A stretch of DNA of 9,894 bases from an uncultured Eubacteriales bacterium (GTDB lineage: Bacteria; Bacillota; Clostridia; Lachnospirales; Lachnospiraceae), in the NCBI GenBank assembly GCA_900313855.1, contig OMSZ01000333.1, positions 1 to 9,894 on the forward strand, written 5' to 3'. This document shows positions 5,469 to 9,894 of the stretch, piece after piece. Under the pieces are notes generated by a model, which was not told where the DNA came from, did no database searches, and saw only the letters and a list, made by a program, of their open reading frames with translations. Positions within the stretch are counted from its first letter, which is position 1. The number at the start of each line of letters is the position of its first letter. The position numbers and the translations under genes are program-made.

Positions 5469-6416
5469 ATGGATTTTGATGCAGGATTAAAGGAAAAGGT
5501 GGCGTATGCCGAGAGCGTGATTAACAGATATATGCCGGAGGTTAAAGAAGAGCTTAATAAGACCATTACTTCGGCTATGAATTACACGATGTCTGCAGGT
5601 GGCAAGAGGATAAGACCGGTTATCATGAAGGCAGTATATGATATGCTTGGTGGAAATGATAAGGTCATAGAACCTTTTATGGCAGCGATAGAGATGATAC
5701 ATACATATTCGCTTATTCATGATGATCTGCCGGCGCTTGATAATGACGATTACAGAAGAGGCAGAAAGACAGCCCATGTGGTCTATGGAGAGGCTATGGC
5801 CATACTTGCAGGAGACGGACTTCTTAATTATGCTTATGAGACGGCGGCAAAGGCTTTCTGTATCGGCGATAATTTTGATGATATAGCAGAGGATAATGAT
5901 GTTAACAGTCTTAAAGCTAAGCTTGATGCGAGATTACGCTTAGAGCGGGCTATGACTATTCTTTCGCACAATCCGGGTATTTACGGAATGATAGGCGGAC
6001 AGGTTGTTGATGTAGAGCTTACCGGAAGCAGACTTAACGAAGAACAGTTAAGCTACATTTATATTAATAAGACCGGCGCACTGATCGAGGCAGCCATGAC
6101 CATAGGTGCCGTGCTTGCCGGTGCACCGGATGATGTTGTTGATAAAATAAGTGAAACTGCATATAATATTGGAATAGCTTTTCAGATTCAGGATGATATA
6201 CTTGACGAGACTGCAACCTTTGAGGAGCTCGGAAAGCCGATCCACAGCGATCAGGAAAGCGGTAAGATCACATATGTGACACTTCATGGTATGGAGGAGT
6301 CAAAGAAGAAGGTTGAAGAATTATCAAAAAAGGCGGTTGAAACCATTAAAGAGCTTGGCGGAGATAATGAATTTTTGATAGAGCTTGTGAAATATCTTAT
6401 TCACAGGACTAATTGA
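5469..6416 (+). CDS. ispA: Farnesyl (geranyl) diphosphate synthase, polyprenyl synthetase family
   Basis: This encodes a 315-residue cytoplasmic enzyme that condenses isopentenyl diphosphate with allylic diphosphates to give geranyl and farnesyl diphosphate, precursors of undecaprenyl and quinone side chains. The family motifs are intact: GGKRIRP (44-50), the first aspartate-rich motif HDDLPALDNDDYRRG (84-98; DDxxxxD typical of bacterial short-chain enzymes), GGQVVDVE (176-183), KTGAL (201-205) and the second motif DDILD (242-246). It is somewhat longer than the usual 290-300 residues, mainly through an acidic stretch at about 131-160 (GDNFDDIAEDNDVNS). It lies 19 bases after nusB and 49 before dxs, so the MEP-pathway enzyme and its downstream prenyltransferase are probably co-expressed. 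Product chain length is inferred from the family, not proven. Confidence 0.95.
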   Translation: MDFDAGLKEKVAYAESVINRYMPEVKEELNKTITSAMNYTMSAGGKRIRPVIMKAVYDMLGGNDKVIEPFMAAIEMIHTYSLIHDDLPALDNDDYRRGRKTAHVVYGEAMAILAGDGLLNYAYETAAKAFCIGDNFDDIAEDNDVNSLKAKLDARLRLERAMTILSHNPGIYGMIGGQVVDVELTGSRLNEEQLSYIYINKTGALIEAAMTIGAVLAGAPDDVVDKISETAYNIGIAFQIQDDILDETATFEELGKPIHSDQESGKITYVTLHGMEESKKKVEELSKKAVETIKELGGDNEFLIELVKYLIHRTN

Positions 6417-6465
6417 TACTATTGAATGCATAAGAACGTGATGGTAACAACATGAGGATAAGAGT

Positions 6466-8328
6466 ATGGGATTACTTGATAATATTAATGAACTTAATGA
6501 TATAAAGCAGTATGACAGCGAGCAATGGGAGCCGTTGGCGTCAGAGATAAGGGAGTTTTTGATAGATCACGTATCTAAGACAGGCGGACACCTTGCGTCT
6601 AATCTTGGATGCGTTGAGCTTACTATGGCTCTTCATCTTGTGCTTAATCTTCCTGATGACAAGATCATCTGGGATGTGGGACATCAAAGTTATACGCACA
6701 AGATACTTACAGGCAGGAAGGACGGTTTTGATAATCTTCGCCAGTTTGGCGGGATGAGCGGTTTTCCGAAGAGGGCTGAGAGTGAGACGGATGTATTTGA
6801 CACCGGACACAGCTCGACCTCTATTTCAGCTGCGATAGGTATGGCTAAAGCTAAAGAATTAAAAGGCGAGAAGAGCGCAATAGTTGCCGTGATCGGAGAT
6901 GGATCATTTACAGGCGGACTTACCTATGAGGCGCTTAATAATCTCGGAAGACTTAAGAGCAGCTGTATGATAGTGCTTAATGACAATGATATGTCAATAG
7001 ATGAAAATGTAGGCGGTATGTCTAATTATCTCAATAAGATCCGTGTTGGACAGGCGTATAACGAGGTCAAATCAGGGGTTGAGAAGGGACTTTTAGGAAT
7101 ACCGGGAATCGGTGAACCGATAGCAAAGTTTGTTAAACGAGGTAAGGACAGTATTAAGGGACTTCTTGTACCTGGAATGTTCTTTGAGGATCTTGATATT
7201 ACCTATATCGGACCTATTGACGGACATGATATAGGACAGCTTGTGGATACATTTACCGCAGCGCTAAAGCTTAAGAGACCGGTTGTGGTACATGTAAAGA
7301 CGATCAAAGGTAAGGGCTACAGATATGCCGAGAAATACCCCAAATATTTCCACGGTATAAAGCCTTTTGATATAGAGACCGGTAAGGTCTTAGAGAAGCA
7401 GACTAAGATGACCAACACAGGTGTGTTTGGAAGAAAGATGCTTGCGCTTGCAGAGGATCATCCTGAGATTGTCGCAATTACTGCAGCCATGGCATCCGGT
7501 ACGGGACTTGATAAATTCGCCAATGCATATCCTAAGAGGTTCTATGATGTCGGTATAGCGGAGCAGCATGCGGTGACATTTGCAGCGGGACTGGCAAGTG
7601 AGGGACTTATACCGGTAGTTGCGGTGTATTCTTCATTTTTACAGAGAGCATATGATCAGATACTTCATGATGTATGTCTTCAGAAGCTTCATGTGATATT
7701 TGCGATAGACCGTTCGGGCATAGTAGGTGAGGATGGTGCTACTCATCAGGGTATATTTGATACCGCTTATCTTTCGGGAATACCCAATATGACGATAATC
7801 GCGCCAAAGAACAGATATGAACTTACAAAATCCTTAGAATTTGCGGTAAACTACGATGGTCCGATTGCGTTGAAATACAGCAGGGGTGATGCATATTACG
7901 GACTTAAGGAGAAGCTTGCTCCGATAGAATACGGGAAGAGTGAGATGTTGTTTGAGGGCAGTCATGTTGCCCTGATCGCGGTAGGCAATATGGTGGAAGA
8001 GGCTTATGAGGTGTATGAGACCTTAAAGGAAGAAGGTAATGAGATCACTTTGGTCAACGCCAGATTCATCAAGCCTTTGGATACGGATATGCTTATGGAA
8101 TTAGCGACGCACCATGATATTATCGTTACCTTGGAGGAGCATGTATATCAGGGCGGATACGGACAGGCGGTTTCGGCATTTTACGCTAATAAGGGAATAT
8201 CACACTTAAAGATAAAGAATATCGCAATTGATGATATGTTTGTTGAGCATGGTTCGGTCAGCGAGCTTAGAAGCATGCTTGGTATCGATAAGAACGGAGT
8301 TCTTGATGCAATAAGGAGAATGATGTGA
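6466..8328 (+). CDS. dxs: 1-deoxy-D-xylulose-5-phosphate synthase
   Basis: This encodes a 620-residue cytoplasmic, thiamine-diphosphate-dependent enzyme that joins pyruvate and glyceraldehyde 3-phosphate to 1-deoxyxylulose 5-phosphate, the first step of the MEP isoprenoid pathway and a source for thiamine and pyridoxal synthesis. The length is typical. Conserved parts include WDVGHQSYTHKILTGR (69-84, with the cofactor-contacting His73), DTGHSSTSISAAIGMA (112-127), the cofactor motif GDGSFTGG (144-151) through N174, GIAEQHAVTFAAGLASEG with catalytic Glu366, and DRSGIVGEDGATHQG in the central domain (many homologues read DRAG). The C-terminal transketolase domain ends with EEHVYQGGYGQAV. GAGG at 6454-6457 lies eight bases before the ATG. 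The last bases overlap the GTG start of tlyA by four. Confidence 0.97.
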   Translation: MGLLDNINELNDIKQYDSEQWEPLASEIREFLIDHVSKTGGHLASNLGCVELTMALHLVLNLPDDKIIWDVGHQSYTHKILTGRKDGFDNLRQFGGMSGFPKRAESETDVFDTGHSSTSISAAIGMAKAKELKGEKSAIVAVIGDGSFTGGLTYEALNNLGRLKSSCMIVLNDNDMSIDENVGGMSNYLNKIRVGQAYNEVKSGVEKGLLGIPGIGEPIAKFVKRGKDSIKGLLVPGMFFEDLDITYIGPIDGHDIGQLVDTFTAALKLKRPVVVHVKTIKGKGYRYAEKYPKYFHGIKPFDIETGKVLEKQTKMTNTGVFGRKMLALAEDHPEIVAITAAMASGTGLDKFANAYPKRFYDVGIAEQHAVTFAAGLASEGLIPVVAVYSSFLQRAYDQILHDVCLQKLHVIFAIDRSGIVGEDGATHQGIFDTAYLSGIPNMTIIAPKNRYELTKSLEFAVNYDGPIALKYSRGDAYYGLKEKLAPIEYGKSEMLFEGSHVALIAVGNMVEEAYEVYETLKEEGNEITLVNARFIKPLDTDMLMELATHHDIIVTLEEHVYQGGYGQAVSAFYANKGISHLKIKNIAIDDMFVEHGSVSELRSMLGIDKNGVLDAIRRMM

Positions 8329-9122
8329 AGAAGAGGTTAGATGTACTTCTGGTTGAAAAGGGGCTTGCATCATCACGTGAGAAGGCTAAGGCTATCATTA
8401 TGTCCGGTATCGTTTTTGTCGACGGGCAGCGGGAGGATAAAGCCGGCTCAACCTTTGATGAGAGCCTGCCCATAGAGGTTAAAGGTAATACTTTGAAATA
8501 CGTTAGCCGTGGCGGACTGAAACTGGAAAAAGCGATGGCTAATTTTGATGTAAGCTTAAGCGGTAAGATATGTATGGATGTCGGTTCGTCAACCGGTGGA
8601 TTTACTGACTGCATGCTGCAAAACGGTGCAATAAAGGTATATGCGGTTGATGTGGGAAACGGTCAGCTTGACTGGAAGCTTAGACAGGATGAACGCGTGG
8701 TTTGTATGGAGAAGACCAATATACGTTATGTGACTCCTGACATGATAGAGGACAGGATTGATTTTTCTTCGATCGATGTATCATTTATATCCCTGACTAA
8801 GGTCTTAACGCCGGTAAGAGAGCTGCTTACGGATACGGGAGAAATAGTATGTCTTATTAAGCCGCAGTTTGAGGCGGGCAGGGAAAAGGTTGGAAAAAAG
8901 GGCGTTGTGCGTGATATAGGAGTGCATAAGGAGGTAATACATAAGGTTATTGACTACGCCAAAGAGATTGGTTTTTCGGTATGTAATCTTGATTATTCTC
9001 CGATCAAAGGACCTGAGTGTAATATAGAATATCTTTTGCATTTAAGCAAGGATAAGACGGTTTCAGGTAAGGATATTTCCGTTGATAAGGTGGTTGAAGA
9101 CTCCCATGAAGAACTCAGATAA
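8325..9122 (+). CDS. tlyA: TlyA family rRNA (cytidine-2'-O)-methyltransferase
   Basis: This encodes a 265-residue protein with an N-terminal S4 RNA-binding domain (about residues 1-60; RLDVLLVEKGLASSREKAK) and an FtsJ-like methyltransferase domain. Visible methyltransferase features are SRGGLKLEKA (61-70), the S-adenosylmethionine loop DVGSSTGGFTD (85-95), DVSFISL (151-157), IKPQFEAGR (178-186) and GPECNIEYL (229-237). These cover the K-D-K-E type catalytic residues. Characterised TlyA enzymes methylate the 2'-oxygen of cytidines in 16S and/or 23S rRNA; the old 'hemolysin' label is probably misleading. The GTG start overlaps the dxs stop (GTGA) with AAGGAG at 8313-8318 six bases upstream, so translation is probably coupled. 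Target nucleotides cannot be read from the sequence. Confidence 0.95.
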   Translation: MKKRLDVLLVEKGLASSREKAKAIIMSGIVFVDGQREDKAGSTFDESLPIEVKGNTLKYVSRGGLKLEKAMANFDVSLSGKICMDVGSSTGGFTDCMLQNGAIKVYAVDVGNGQLDWKLRQDERVVCMEKTNIRYVTPDMIEDRIDFSSIDVSFISLTKVLTPVRELLTDTGEIVCLIKPQFEAGREKVGKKGVVRDIGVHKEVIHKVIDYAKEIGFSVCNLDYSPIKGPECNIEYLLHLSKDKTVSGKDISVDKVVEDSHEELR

Positions 9123-9133
9123 ATGGAGGAAGT

Positions 9134-9894
9134 ATGAAGAATTTTCTTATTGCCACTAATTTCATAAAGGATAGCAATTTAAGCCTTACGGACAGGATAT
9201 GTGAGCATCTAAAGAGTAAGGGCTGCAGCTATAAGCGCATTGTCGGTGAGCAGGAGAATGGTGAGGATAGCAAGGAGGTTTCATTTTGCATTTCCGATTC
9301 TGATTCCTACGACTGTGTGATCGCGTTAGGCGGCGATGGTACTATCCTTCAGGCAAGCAGAGATTTAAGAAAGACTAAGATCCCGATCGTCGGCGTTAAT
9401 CTCGGTACTATGGGATTTTTGGCTGAGGTTGAACCTGAGCAGATAGAAGCGGTGCTTGACAGACTGATAGCAGATGATTATCAGATTGAAGAGCGAATGA
9501 ATATTGTTGGAGAAGTCTATAAGGCGGGCGGAACAAAAAAAGGTGAGGAAAGAATTCTTGTTCACAGGGATGAGGCGCTTAATGATATAGTGATCACAAG
9601 AGCAGGATATTCGCGAATAATCGGACTTAAGGTGTATGTGAACGGCAGAGTGATGGAGCTTTATGAGGCTGATGGAGTTATCGTAAGTACGCCGACCGGT
9701 TCTACCGGATATAATCTGTCAGCAGGAGGACCTATAGTTTCTCCGAAAACGGATATAATAATACTTACGCCGATATCTCCGCATTCACTTACTTCAAAGA
9801 GCATCGTGCTTTCAGGTGATGACGAGATTGAGATTGAGATACTTAAGATGAGAAAGGCGCAGGAGGAAGAGGCGATAGCAAGCTTTGACGGGCA
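9134..9894 (+). CDS. nadK: NAD kinase, 3'-truncated by window edge
   Basis: The frame is open from ATG 9134 to the window end, giving 253 residues; the family is about 270-290, so only the C-terminus is missing. The enzyme phosphorylates NAD to NADP in the cytoplasm using ATP or polyphosphate. Visible motifs are YDCVIALGGDGTILQASR (GGDGT at 66-70), VGVNLGTMGFLAE (86-98), the LNDIVI motif (149-154), the nucleotide-binding TPTGSTGYNLSAGGPIVSP (186-204) and, at the very end, SFDG. GGAGG at 9125-9129 is only four bases before the ATG. It follows tlyA by 11 bases. In related Clostridia argR and recN usually come next, which cannot be checked here. Confidence 0.95.
   Translation, partial: MKNFLIATNFIKDSNLSLTDRICEHLKSKGCSYKRIVGEQENGEDSKEVSFCISDSDSYDCVIALGGDGTILQASRDLRKTKIPIVGVNLGTMGFLAEVEPEQIEAVLDRLIADDYQIEERMNIVGEVYKAGGTKKGEERILVHRDEALNDIVITRAGYSRIIGLKVYVNGRVMELYEADGVIVSTPTGSTGYNLSAGGPIVSPKTDIIILTPISPHSLTSKSIVLSGDDEIEIEILKMRKAQEEEAIASFDG

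Noticed and set aside
6417..6465. Gap between ispA and dxs as a promoter or riboswitch
   Set aside because: It is only 49 bases long with no convincing -35/-10 pair, hairpin or terminator; a thiamine riboswitch would need considerably more sequence.
8267..8614. A 115-residue reverse-strand frame across the dxs-tlyA junction
   Set aside because: It is antisense to two conserved genes, has no recognisable domain or ribosome site, and its Ser/Pro/Leu-rich composition is typical of a shadow frame. The other reverse-strand frames were rejected for the same reason.
1..9894. Mobile elements, CRISPR arrays, tRNA/rRNA genes, or a novel defence or toxin system
   Set aside because: All long frames belong to conserved sporulation or housekeeping genes in a familiar order. 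No transposase, spaced repeat array, cloverleaf or terminal inverted repeats were seen.

Overview
This window comes from a low-to-moderate-GC, endospore-forming Firmicute of the class Clostridia, most likely a Lachnospiraceae-type organism. It carries most of the spoIIIA sporulation operon followed by the housekeeping cluster nusB-ispA-dxs-tlyA-nadK, an order known from Clostridia and, in a fuller version, from Bacillus subtilis. All eleven genes I can support are on the + strand. No RNA genes, mobile elements, CRISPR arrays or phage genes are visible, and the reverse strand holds only shadow frames.

Region 1 (1-4303) is the spoIIIA operon from a 5'-truncated spoIIIAB to spoIIIAH. These proteins build the SpoIIIA channel in the outer forespore membrane, the 'feeding tube' that works with forespore proteins to keep the engulfed forespore active. 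The genes are packed closely and some overlap. The exception is an 80-base gap between spoIIIAE and spoIIIAF that holds a possible sigma-E-like internal promoter and a dyad.

Region 2 (4304-4893) is an apparently single-gene unit for an Asp23/Gls24 (YqhY-like) protein. It has a good sigma-A promoter with extended -10, three 11-base direct repeats running up to and over the -35, and a clear intrinsic terminator.

Region 3 (4894-9894) is a leader of about 150 bases followed by nusB, ispA, dxs, tlyA and the start of nadK, which runs off the right edge. IspA and Dxs belong to the isoprenoid (MEP/polyprenyl) pathway, NusB to rRNA antitermination, TlyA to rRNA methylation and NadK to NADP supply. 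Genes often found in this neighbourhood in relatives (accB, accC, folD, xseA, xseB) are absent here, so nusB lies directly against ispA.

This is largely an ordinary core region and I see no undescribed multi-gene system. The points worth a second look are the phased repeats at the asp23-family promoter, a 36-base tandem repeat inside spoIIIAE, the putative internal sporulation promoter, the palindrome in the nusB leader, and the contracted synteny.
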